A stretch of 50,872 nucleotides of DNA, taken from positions 246,529-297,400 of the forward strand of contig NW_014577391.1 of assembly GCF_000485595.1 (NCBI RefSeq), read 5' to 3'. Under the pieces are notes generated by a model that was not told the origin of the DNA, searched no databases, and saw nothing but the letters and a program-made list of their open reading frames with translations. The position numbers and the translations under genes were made by a program. Origin of the DNA: Priapulus caudatus. Taxonomy: Eukaryota > Priapulida > Priapulimorpha > Priapulimorphida > Priapulidae. Positions 31,001 through 40,900 of the stretch are shown here, piece by piece. The stretch's first letter is position 1, and every line of letters starts with the position of its first letter.

Positions 31001-32270
31001 ATGGTGGTGGTGGTGATGGGGGTGGTAGTAGTGATGACACTGATTCTATTGATGGAAGTGGTGGTGCTGATGACGTTGATGGCGTTGACGAGGATGCTGA
31101 AGAAAGGGACGGTATCGAGGATTTTGCTGACACAATTGTTGGGTGTGGTGATGAAAATAGTACTGATGCTGATGATGATGCTGGTGCTGATGCTGATGAT
31201 GATGCTGATGATGATGCTGGTGCTGATGCTGATGATACTGATGACGATGATGGTGATTGTGACAATGTTGTTATTGTTGGTGGCAAAGGCAGCGATATTG
31301 ATGATGTTGTTGTTCTTACAGAAGATGAGAATGTTGTTGCTTCTGTCGGTGAGGATAGCAAAGGTGCCGGTGCAGGTGCCGGTGCAGCTGTTGTTGTAGT
31401 GGTGGTTCTCCTTGTAGTAAGCTGACTATATGTATCATTCTCAGTAAATGAATATTTATGGGTCGTAAGGCCCTTTGTTACGGCTACGCTATCTTTTCCT
31501 ACTAGAGACGACGATGCATTTCTACCCGCAGTTGACATCGTCGTAACACCACCCGTCGCACCAACTATACTGGATCTCGATGACGTTGATGACGTTGGCA
31601 TGCTTGATTTCATTCGCTGTCGAGCGAGAGTAGCAGAAGATGATGTGATTTCATTGGAGACGGATCTAGGTTGCTTAGCAGTTGTAATGACCGAAGTTGG
31701 TAGAAACGATGGAGTCACTGTAGCTCTAACGTCAGTGATAGTCGTGGCAGCTACTGGATTATCAGTCTGACCGGCAATTGGATCGGTGGACACAGCCAGA
31801 GGCATCGTAGTCGTGAAACGGACATTTGTTGTTTGCCTTGTCTCTGTGTCGACCGTAGAGGACGCGGGCAGTGATATCGGTGTATCTAGATCTGCATGGG
31901 GAGCGATGGGCATGTCAGCCGTAGCGGATGTGATGGGTGAAGTCGATGCATCTTCTTGATTCGTGGTCGCAGTCATGTAGTCGCTATCGAGCGTAGCATG
32001 CGACCAATGTGCCGATGTAGAGGCGGGCAGTGACATCTCACTGTAGCTGGCCGTCCCTGATAGTACGAGGGTAACCAAAAGCCACCAAGCTGAAAAGATG
32101 AAAACGGCAATGCAATGAATACGATTACAAAACACGATTGTAATGAATTTGTTCAAACAAGCACATGAGTCAGCAGCTGATGATGACACGTTAACGGTAT
32201 AAATAACCTCCCGCCCGCGTCCGAACGCACGTGTGTGCATGAGTGCGCGTGTGCGCCCGTGTGCGCGCAT
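27701..32270 (-). CDS. Mucin-like protein with C-terminal helical, possibly four-helix cytokine-like domain
   Basis: Three coding exons on the minus strand. Exon c: 28033-27701, stop TGA, 110 residues, acceptor TTTCAG at 28034-28039. Exon b: 28564-28460, exactly 35 codons, phase 0 at both ends, TTTCAG acceptor and GTAAGC donor. Exon a: a long open frame from 32270 (or from a strong acceptor TTCATCTTTTCAG at about 32091) down to about 28700, whose phase-0 donor I cannot fix. The product has a hydrophobic leader (AWWLLVTLVLSGTAS), ~1000 Ser/Thr-rich residues with many N-glycosylation sequons and 16-residue repeats, then a Cys-bearing segment (CYEKIVKRADVALEY). The last ~200 residues alternate amphipathic helices and loops. 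Possible start codons upstream were not resolved. The mucin region and exons b/c are well supported; the cytokine-like reading is inference. Confidence 0.8.
28062..28215. repeat. ~55-bp degenerate tandem repeat, three copies, in an intron of the mucin-like gene
   Basis: Three units each ending in GAATC(A/G)CCATGGTTAC (at about 28085, 28142 and 28192), preceded by TTGGCGTTCGT, CTGGCACTCGAT and TTGGTGCTCACG. A related GTTACCATGG lies at 28352. The repeated core contains a GTAACC half-site like those of RFX X-boxes; any function is unknown. Confidence 0.6.
28460..28564 (-). CDS. 105-nt internal exon of the mucin-like gene
   Basis: Encodes 35 residues, from ASLRFSQQIMNVTVRS through STVLPPEPGEVN to TTLLNHLN. 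Splice sites are strong (TTTCAG before, GTAAGC after) and both junctions are phase 0, joining directly to VSVEQQ of the last exon. Two N-glycosylation sequons (NVT, NTT) are present, and a third (NVS) forms across the junction. Confidence 0.8.
29500..30660 (-). repeat. 48-bp coding tandem repeat (16-residue mucin repeat)
   Basis: About 24 units of 48 bases. The middle seven (about 29650-29990) are nearly identical, encoding TNYSEPTSTTASQYTA; the flanking ones are diverged. The period is a multiple of three, so length changes keep the frame. Each unit has an N-linked sequon (NYS) and a Ser/Thr cluster for O-glycosylation. Confidence 0.92.
30965..31400 (-). repeat. Ser/Ala/Pro-rich low-complexity coding segment
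   Basis: Reiterated GATGATGCTGG-type triplets encode Ser-Ala-Pro tracts (for example SASAPASSSASSS) within the mucin-like region. The complementary frame on the plus strand reads as Leu/Met/Val and is an antisense shadow. Confidence 0.8.
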
Positions 32271-33616
32271 GTTACCTCTGTATTCCGGGCTATATTCATA
32301 AATGAATGATACATTCTAGTATTTTACATGCGATTCCCATCGCGTCTGTTCATGCTCCGAAATGCTCTATAGTTACCAGGAACGGAAAATGTAGGTATAT
32401 ACCTCTATATTACGCACGATGACATATAGTTGTTTCAAATATCGCGCGCGACGAGTGGCGCGGCCAATGGACTTACATGTCGTGACGCGGTATAGCTCTC
32501 CACCGCGTCGATTCGTCATGATCTCCGCGTCTGATCATCTATCTATCACACAGCACTCGGCAGGCGTACGCGCACACGTCGAGCGTGTGCCGCATTATAT
32601 CCACAACAAAAGCACATCGCGTAACCGCTATATCTCCACTCCACGCGCTACGGGGAAGGTGCGTGGGGGCTGCGACGTCCGGTACGCTCACCTGGGGGAT
32701 GTATATAGTAGCTAGACGAACCCCCAGGGCGCTGGGAATGTCGTTACTCACCGTGAAGAATGACATTCTTTCGGAGACGTTCCCAGCAGAGTCGTACGTG
32801 CGCGGAACTCGTACGTGTGGAGTGCGCTTTAGCTGGACTTAATTGGAAACATAGGCGTGATGAGGTATAGGTGAGTACAGAAGTAGATAATAGGGATTAT
32901 GAGATAGTATCAAGATAATAATATATATTGGATAATAATTCCTATTATCTACTTCTGGTGAGTATAGCTACAGCTAGGTGTTCATGAACTGAAGCGACCA
33001 GCAGCTACAGGAAAGGGGTCGTCCGGGGATGTCTGTATACGCATTCAGGGATGTCTGCGTTTGAAAAGGACACTGAGAGAATGTGAAAGCGGAGGATGAT
33101 AAAAGTAGCGAGACAAATCTGCAGTGCCAGACCCGGGTTGGGCGCGTGACGAAGTCAGGAAATGGAGGAAAATAAGAAAGTGAAATAGATCACTTAATTA
33201 CTCCGCATAATGCTATTACTACGCATGTCACGTACGATCACGAGCATAACGGCAAAATTACAATGCTAGTGTTAATAACTGCACACGCATACGTAACTTG
33301 GTTTTATCATGGTTTTATATATAATACATTGCGACAATTTGTTCTTGAACAGTATGCCTGCATGCTGTGTGTTTTCACACGGGTTAAAAACGCTCTGCGG
33401 GTCAAATTTTAACGTAGCAGTTTAACGCGCCGTCGAATAGACGCGCTGATATCCGCGTGTGAACCCGACGATTTAGTTCGTTAGAAATTTTGTTTTTGCA
33501 TCGTGATGATGTGGTGATTTGCCCAGCACTATAAAACCTAGCGTGTGCATGACGCAAGCGCGCAGGTTCACGTCGCGAAATTGATTTTATGTTTGTGTAT
33601 TGTTTGGAATTTTCTC
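32271..33616. other. 5' flank or first intron of the mucin-like gene
   Basis: No confident exon found. If the acceptor near 32091 is used, a first exon with the start codon should lie here. A short palindromic MITE sits at 32878-32962. The rest shows no recognisable coding. Confidence 0.45.
32878..32962. mobile_element. Palindromic MITE (CAGAAGTAGATAATAGG family)
   Basis: AGAAGTAGATAATAGG at the left pairs with CCTATTATCTACTTCT at the right, separated by about 50 AT-rich bases. Same family as 7206 and 13351 with an AGAAG variant of the end. Confidence 0.75.
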
Positions 33617-34162
33617 AGAACGAATAAATGCTATTATAATTTTCGCCGAAAGTTCCGCTGTTGGCCTAACACCACGGACACTCGTATGCGCGTGTGCACA
33701 TGCATGTACGCGACGTAGGTATATATTCGCTCACGCGCAGTTCGTTATGAAGGTTATATATACGGTAACCTTTCGATTATATATATTTCCATCATATATA
33801 ATTCCATTATATATGAAGGTTATAACCTTCATAACGAACTGTGCGTTAGCGAATATATACCTACGTCGCGATAGCCTACGTCGCCTACGTCGCGATATAT
33901 AACTCGGATTCCATTCGAACCCATCGACTTTCCTAAAGAGTCGTAACATCGAATAAATGCTATTATAATTTTCGCCGAATTAAATGTTCCGCTGTTGGTA
34001 ACTCGTATGTGCGTGTGCACATGCATGTACGCGACGTAGGTATATATTCGCTCACGCGCAGTTCGTTATGAAGGTTATATATAACCTTTCGATTATATAT
34101 AATTCCATTCGATATATTCCATTCGAACCTATCGACTTTCCTAAAGAGTTGTAACATATATA
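33617..34162. repeat. Direct duplication with internal inverted copy
   Basis: The block GAATAAATGCTATTATAATTTTCGCCGAA ... ACGCGACGTAGGTATATATTCGCTCACGCGCAGTTCGTTATGAAGG occurs at about 33621-33760 and about 33951-34080. The block CATTCGAACC(C/T)ATCGACTTTCC occurs at 33911 and 34122. Between them, 33815-33880 is an inverted copy of the CGTTATGAAGG...CGACGTAGG portion. Confidence 0.8.
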
Positions 34163-34500
34163 CGCACGTATATGCGATGTAGAGAAACTCACCAAACATT
34201 TTGGCGTTGTGTTATGGTGTAGGCGTGTTCTTCTCGTGCAATATCGTGGCACATGTACGATGCTAGTTTGGGATATACGACGCATTGCTGCCCATTATAT
34301 ATGTGTGGACATATACGCGCATGATTGCATCAGGATCGAGCTGATTGGGCGTTTTCGGGCACGAATACTGCATGATTTTATACACTCATAACGCACGAAA
34401 TCAAAACTAGCTGCGCTGCGCATAACGTATTTTCTAATTTGCTGCGTTCATCATGCAATCGTGTCAAAACCATGTGCAATCCTCCTCATTCTCCCTTCTT

Positions 34501-34760
<260 letters not shown>

Positions 34761-34859
34761 GGGAGAGAGAGATGAATATACTTATTTAGACAGACATACG
34801 TACGCACGCACGCACACGCGTGCACACACGCGCATGTATACTCACATACACATGTAATG

Positions 34860-35683
34860 ACGTAGATATCGAATTATTTAAGCTAGTATAAAACCTAGCG
34901 ACACGGGTCGTTTAACGTAGCAGATCACGTCATATGTTATTTTTAGTAGCAACCAAGGCAACAAGCGAAGGACGCCACCCAGCCATCCCGAGAAACTGAG
35001 TCACTGGAAAACGAGTAAAGGTTCTCACCCACGACGGCAGAGTGACAGTTTAGTACCTCTAGAAGGACAATCACAGTTTGATGTCGCATGCCGACTGATG
35101 AAGATCAAACAACGAACGCCGTCGACAAATGTGAACTATGTGAACTATGAGAACATGAATCGAACTGCCGCGATTCCACCCAGATTCAAGAAGCATCCAC
35201 AGCTCTTACGCTTCAGTCACCTATAAAAATGTTGGAGATGACGAGACGTCTTGCACCACCATCGCCAACAAGGCCTTGACCACGCTCGGGCCACGCATAT
35301 GCCTACCTCCAGAAGCATAAATAGGGACAGATTTGGACAGGAAGAGTGAGGCAGTTCCACGGTGCCTGAGAGTTCACGACGCTGTCAGCATCGCGCTACT
35401 CTCACCTGCTCTCGTCACCACGCTACCATCGCCGCCGGACATCTCTCGCTGAGGACCTGCCTGCTGCCTGCTGCTTATAGGACGTAACATATGAACCATT
35501 TGTAACGTATTTACTTGTTGGCCTGCGTGCACCTATGATTGTATATGATTATCACGCTGATGTTGATTATTAAATAATAGAGTAACCGTAGTAATTCTGT
35601 AGTTATAGCATTATACTGTCTGTGGCTTAAGTGTAATAGCACACGTATCTGTTGTACAAACGAACCTGGTCACACTATACGAT
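34860..35683. repeat. Possible solo LTR or other repeat; no gene
   Basis: GC-richer block with a TATA-like GCATAAATAGGG at about 35318, a CCTGAGAGTTCACG segment after it, and later a TTAAATAATA polyadenylation-like site. The tail could end in CA at 35683. This layout is reminiscent of an LTR, but no second LTR, target duplication or internal region is seen. Confidence 0.28.
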
Positions 35684-35704
35684 CACATGTGTCTGCTGCT
35701 GCTA

Positions 35705-36624
35705 TACGTAGTACGGGGCGCCATGCAGGACAGGCATTTTTGTACCTATAAACTTGACAAAAATGAGTTTTGTGAACACAAAACTCATTCTGTCAATCCT
35801 GTCCACAAAACTCAATTTTGTGACACAAAAAAACTCAATTCTGTCAAACCGTTCCACAAAACTCAATTTTGTAAACACAAAAACTCATTCTGTGGAACCG
35901 TTCACAAAACTCAATTTTGTAAACAAAAACTCAATTCTGTCGAACCGTTCCACAAAACTCAATTCTGTCGAACCGGTTCCACAAAACTCAATTCTGTCGA
36001 ACCGGTTCCACAGAATTGAGTTTTGTGTTTACAAAATTGAGTTTTGTGGTACAGGATTGACAGAATTGAGTTTTGTGTTCACAAAATTGAGTTTTGTGGG
36101 ACTACGGGGCGCCATACGGGGCGCCATGCAGGACAGGGCTCAATTCTGTCGAACCGGTTCCACAAAACTCGATTTTTGGCCCAAATATGGCACACGCATG
36201 AAAAAGGGCTACCATTGGTCAGAAGAAACCAATGGTAGCCCTCTTACATGCGTGTGCAATATTGGGCAACAAAATCGAGTTTGTGGAACCGGTTCGACAG
36301 AATTGAGTTTTGTGTTTACAAAATTGAGTTTTGTGGAACCGGTTCGAACAGAATTGAGTTTTGTGTTTACAAAATTGAGTTTTGTGGAACCAGTTCGACA
36401 GAATTGAGTTTTGTGGAAGCAGGATTGACAGAATTGAGTTTTGGTGTTCACAAAATGAGTTTTGTGGAACCGGATTGACAGAATTGAGTTTTGTGTTTAC
36501 AAAATGAGTTTTGTGTAACGGATTGACAGAATGAGTTTTGTGTTCACAAAATTGAGTTTTGTGAGACAGAATTGAGTTTTGTTAGACAAAATTGAGCCCT
36601 GTCCTGCATGGCGGCCCGTACGTA
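35705..36624. mobile_element. 920-bp foldback element forming a nearly continuous hairpin
   Basis: The ends are inverted: TACGTAGTACGGGGCGCCATGCAGGACAGG at the left (written in two parts, TACGTAGTACGGGGCGCC and ATGCAGGACAGG) against CCTGTCCTGCATGGCGGCCC GTACGTA at the right. The left arm is a tandem of CACAAAACTCAATTCTGTC and AACCGGTTC words; the right arm is the same words inverted. The centre (36166-36282) is a long hairpin with arms including GGGCTACCATTGGT and ACCAATGGTAGCCC around a 7-base loop. A second internal copy of the terminal GGGGCGCCATGCAGGACAGG lies near 36115. No transposase is seen. TACGTA at both ends might be a target duplication. Confidence 0.85.
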
Positions 36625-36639
36625 GAACACACGAGCTTT

Positions 36640-36765
36640 TCTATACACAAACAACTACACACAAACAAACACACACGCGCGCGCGCGCGCACACACGCGC
36701 ATGTATAGCCTACTCACATACACACAACGACACACAAACAAACACACGCGCGCGCACATGCTATA
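36640..36765. repeat. (CA)n/(CG)n microsatellite
   Basis: ACACACAAACAAACACACACGCGCG-type alternating sequence, duplicated in two blocks around TATAGCCTACTCACATACAC. Confidence 0.9.
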
Positions 36766-37439
36766 GTCTATGGCTTATGTAATATATTCCAGATTTGTCA
36801 TTTTTTTGGGTAGATTCTTGGCACTCATGTCTAAACACATCTAGAATCTTCACTGATTAAGAAAAAAATGGGTGCCAGTTTTTCCATTAACATTTAGGGC
36901 CTCCATTTTGAATTTCAAAATGGCCATCGCGGAAAATCTTCTTTTTTTAAATAATTTCCAATTAACCAATCATATCATGCAAATGTCATACAATATTTAT
37001 TCTATTTTATTTAAACTCATAATAAGAGATCAAAAGATTCATTAGAAACAAAATAGAGCACTCGAAAATACTTAAATTAGCAAAAATCCAAGATGGCCAC
37101 CATATTTCAGGCTTTTTCTACGTAAAATGCCATACGTTTGTACCAATGGACATTGGAAGATTTTTTTGGTGTCTAATCATAGTTTTTAGTTGGCATATGA
37201 GGATTCCAATAATAACAACGTATTTATGATTGGAACACTCTTTACCATCCTCCAAAAGCACTAATTAAGAGAAATAATGTAGAAGATGTAATTCAATAAC
37301 GCAATTCAATTTACAATTGAAGATGGATTTTTTTTTTGTAAAGGTACGACAATGCTAACATGTATGAATCAGGAGTTACTAGTTGTCAATTGCCTGTCAT
37401 TCTATCTTCTAGATCTTTCGCCAATCATTGGTGGTGTAA
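36766..37439. other. AT-rich intergenic sequence
   Basis: No gene seen. Contains CCATTTTGAATTTCAAAATGG (palindromic, near 36903) and CAAGATGGCCACCATATTT, words that recur in the repeat at 46816-47150, so this is probably old transposon sequence. Confidence 0.45.
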
Positions 37440-38300
37440 TGTTAGTAACAGCTTGTCCGCCTTCCCAACCACATTTGCAAAGTTCGTACAGACCACATTG
37501 GCTTTCCCTCTGCTGAGCACGCTCGGCGAACACTTTGATTTTTTTCACAGTTACACCTGACGAGCTGCAGCACTAAGACTGGGGCTGGTGCAACCTGAGA
37601 AAGAACTGTCAGTAGCTTTTTGTCTAGGTTTCGCCACCCCAAGGTCAGAGGGTCCAGACAAGTTGGTTTCAATACCATATCCTGGTGCCATAAATTATAT
37701 TAGCCTGGACATTGGCACGGCGTATATGTTGAATCCATGCTCCCTGAGTCGGTGGCAGTTCGTCAACTCCTGTTCATCCTTCAGTTGCTTGAACAAAAAC
37801 CATCGTGAGCATATTTGCTTGCCCAATGTGGTCCACTTGGACAGGAAAGAGAGCAATGAACTCTTCACAGCCATGTATACTTTTTACGGATGGTTCACTC
37901 TCCTTCGCCAATACCAGCTAGTGCTATCAGGATGGTGGGGCTTGCCTTCAGGAAAGTTGCAAAGCATCCCTTCTTTCCCTTTCCTTGGATATGTTCTGTC
38001 GTATCACAGTCTGTGAGAGCATGCCAGTTTATCAAAGCTGCTGATTTCTCCGGTCCAAGCTTGTCATAAAAATAGGCTGTAGGAAGACTTTTCGTCGTCT
38101 TTCGCTTGTCCCCATGATTAGCGCAGAATGGTTGCCAAGTAGTGGCGTTCTTCGTAGAGCCAAAAGCAGCACATCTGTGTCTTGAGAATATATGTGGACA
38201 TTAATCCCGTTGCTGCGCAACTTCTAGCAGCATTGATAAATCGAGTAAGAGTGTCCCCGCCTCTTCCTNATCTCCAACACCTCACGGACACAGTCCAACA
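37440..38300 (-). pseudogene. Decayed transposon-derived gene: PIN/FEN-like region and Cys-rich tail
   Basis: Reading the minus strand: EEAGTL (EADTL-like), then GINVHIYSQDTDVLLLALRR, LGNHSALIMGT, LGPEKSAALINWHALTDCDTT, HIQGKGKKGCFATFLKASPT, then after stops and shifts DMVLKPTCLDPLTLGW, KKLLTVLSQVAPAPVLVLQL and VRCNCEK followed by a damaged Cys-rich tail. The Asp-x-Asp and CD-T-T signatures and the Cys tail match a large family of uncharacterised transposon-associated proteins seen in many aquatic invertebrate genomes, with PIN/flap-nuclease-like acidic motifs. At least two frameshifts and several stops are present. The right edge runs into an N at 38269. The family name is not certain. Confidence 0.6.
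38269..38269. other. Isolated N (assembly join)
   Basis: Single ambiguous base at the boundary between the transposon-derived pseudogene and the presumed end of the gypsy element. With the N at 45278 it brackets about 7.0 kb. Confidence 0.95.
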
Positions 38301-39231
38301 CAATCCAATACAGGCTCACGCGACCACAGCACGCACACAGCAATACGACACGCGCGTAGCTTAATTTCCATACCATTTCTTAATTTCTCATCATCAGCGC
38401 GCGTGGACGACACGCGCACAATCTAGCTGCACTCTCCGATGCGCGCAGCGGCGCTACCATAAATCGCGAACACGCTGTACTAGGTGTTAACGCATGTATT
38501 CACTTCACTAGAATTTCACCTTAACTAACGAAGCCTTAGCTAAAATCACATCACACGCGCGCGGATGGAACGCGCGTATTCATCCCGTCAGCTCTGTCGC
38601 CGCAATCTCTCTACACGCGCGCGTGACATCCCTTGCGCGGAGTACGCGTCGCGTTTTAATTCCGCTCTCGTTTCTCGCACGCGGGGTGGTGTTCCCGGCG
38701 TGAGAGCTTCGTAACTAATATGTTTATTTACAAACACCCGGAGAACACTTCCGGCACGCGAAGATCTTAACTAACATTTCAAATAATACCGGAGAACACT
38801 TCCGGTATGCCGTTACTTAACTACGTACACAGATACAATACTTCCGGAGAACCCTTCCGGTATATTATCCCTAAACTCAGGATAGCGCTACGCTCCTGTT
38901 TACCCCTCTCTGCCCCATCCCAGGCATCTCAGACAGTACCCACTCATGTGGCGCACCTGTGTGCGCCCGCCTTCCTTGCAGGGCCCGTCTCCTCTACTCC
39001 CCTATTCTTCATCCCCACACTCTAACTCTGACGCATGGGTCGACGACGAAGTGGTGGGCGACTACGGCGTTTCCCCAGCCGTAACGGCTTCCGTTCCCCC
39101 GGGAAGAAAAGGTGTTGAAGGCAAACCGGTAACCACCCGGCGGACATCGACGCGCCGCTTATAACCCTCTAGGCTGCGTATCATAGGCCCGGTGTTGGCC
39201 TAGCAGTGGGTGGACGTGACCCTACTCACCG
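38270..39231 (-). repeat. Presumed 3' LTR region of the gypsy element
   Basis: No coding. Lies downstream (minus strand) of the integrase and purine-rich 3' region. The LTR boundary is guessed at the TG following GGGGCCGCGG near 39231; no second LTR copy is present for comparison. Contains three ~55-base tandem units around a hairpin CCGGAGAACACTTCCGG (near 38742, 38793 and 38840), and GC-rich ACACGCGCGCG runs. Confidence 0.4.
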
Positions 39232-39539
39232 CGGCCCCTTCAAGACCACTGCGCCGGTGCTCGTCCTTCTCGCCTTCTCCATCTCTATCCCGTAGCTCGT
39301 CACGTTCGTGCTGGCCGCTCGCTGTCGCCGTGTCCTTCCCTCGCCTGTCGACGCTGCGGAGTCTCCTCGGCTTCCTCCCAGCCCTCCTCTCTGTCCCTCG
39401 CCGCTGCGGGATCTTCCTGTCCCCAGCTCCGCTGCTGCTGTCCCTCCATCTTTTCCTCGCGCCATGTCTCCTTCCCGGCTAGCTAGCTCTCCCCGCCGGA
39501 CATTTCTTAAGCGCTTCGGCTAGCGCTCGCTACCTTAAG

Positions 39540-39902
39540 CCGGGATCACAGGCTCGTGCAGCGGTGATCATCGCCAGCCCGTGCCCATGCTCCCAGCTCG
39601 TGTTTGTATCCCGCCCCGGCAACGGTTCTGCTGAGCAACCGCTGGTATTCTACCGCCGGCTGCGCTCGCTTGTATCCCGCCTGCAAGCGGTTTCTGCCTT
39701 GAGCGGACACACCGCCTGGTATTTCTACCGCGCCCCGGCTGGCGCTCGTTTGTATCCCCCTGCAAGCGGTTTCTGCCTTGAGCGGACACACCGCTGGTAT
39801 TTCTACGCGCCCGGCTGGCGCTCGTTTGTATCCGCCCTGGCAAGCGGTTCTGCCTTGAGCGGACACACGCCTGGTATTTCTACCGCGCCCCGGCTGGCGC
39901 TC
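39540..39902 (-). repeat. ~77-bp tandem repeat in gypsy 3' non-coding region (about four copies)
   Basis: Units share GGTATTTCTACCGCGCCCCG, GGCTGGCGCTCGTTTGTATC and CGGTTTCTGCCTTGAGCGG. The second copy of this region (45640-45735) has a single unit, so the array expanded or contracted between copies. Confidence 0.85.
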
Positions 39903-40900
39903 TCACTTATTCACTGCGATAGCGAAGGGCAGCTTGACCGGTCTTCCTCCCGCGTGGTCTCGCCCCCCGGTCGCCGGCTCGGTGGGCGGAGATGATGGGG
40001 TGGCAGCTCCCGGCGGTGACTCCTCGTCCGACGGCCGGTCTATTTGCATCGCGGGGCTCAGGTCCCCTGCCTCCGACGGCTCTTCCTCCTCCGTGGCCGC
40101 GGCTTCTTGTACCACCGCCGCTGGTTCCTCACCGGGAGGGGGTAGCCACGCCTCCGGCGGCGCTGGCCCCTCACGGGGTTTCAAGTCGTTCACGTGCACT
40201 ACCCGGGGAACCTCCTCCTTGGTGCGCTGGATCCAGCACAACTGATCCCGCACCTTCACCACACAGTACGGCCCCGTCCACGGCCGGCCCAGCTTGACGT
40301 CTGCCGGAGGGTAGAAATACCAGACCAGGTCCTTGGTCTATGGTGACGGGCCGTACCTGGCGGTCGTAGTAGCGCCGCTGTCGTTCTGCCGCCCGTCCGA
40401 GATTGTCCCTCGCCTGTGCATGTGCCGTCGCCACCGCCCGTCGTACCCACTCCACGTATTCATTAGGGCAAGCCGGCACATCAGTGTTCGGCGGCCCGGC
40501 CCACATCAGATCCACCGGGGTGCCCACCTCCCGTCCGAAGACCATCATGTTCGGGCTCACCCCCGTACTCTCCTGCACGGTGCCGCGATAGGCGGCCATC
40601 ACGTAGGCGAATGGTCGTCCCAGTCTGCCCGATGGCGGTCACCACCTTGGCGAGCAGTCCTGCAGGGTCCGATTGAACCGCTCCACTAGCCCGTCGGACT
40701 GCGGATGGTAGGGGACCGTCCGGGTCTTGTCTATCCCCAGGAGGTCGCATATCCCGGCGAACAGGGTCGACTCGAAGTTCCGGCCCTGGTCGGAGTGCAG
40801 CCGTCGGGGCACGCCGAACCGCAGGAAGTAGTTGTTTACCAGGCAGTCGGCCGTCGTCAGGGCCTTCTGGTCGGGGAGGGCGTAGGCTATCGGCCCACTT
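39903..40900 (-). pseudogene. gypsy integrase C-terminal half, several frameshifts
   Basis: Matches the intact frame at 46728-45736 but is split over at least three frames by one-base losses, for example near 40600, 40320 and 39960. Recognisable parts: AAYRGTVQESTGVSPNMMVF, QRRYYDRQVRPVTIDQG, WIQRTKEEVPRVVHVNDLKP and the acidic tail. Single-base losses at base runs could be decay or assembly error. Confidence 0.88.

Noticed and set aside
30971..31399. Plus-strand Met/Leu/Val-rich frame
   Set aside because: Antisense of the Ser/Ala/Pro-rich coding segment of the minus-strand mucin-like exon.
35705..36624. CRISPR-like array of short repeats
   Set aside because: The host is eukaryotic, the repeats lack unique equal-length spacers, and the two halves are inverted copies of each other.
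37588..38016. 142-codon plus-strand frame
   Set aside because: Complement of the transposon-derived pseudogene, which is recognisable on the minus strand.
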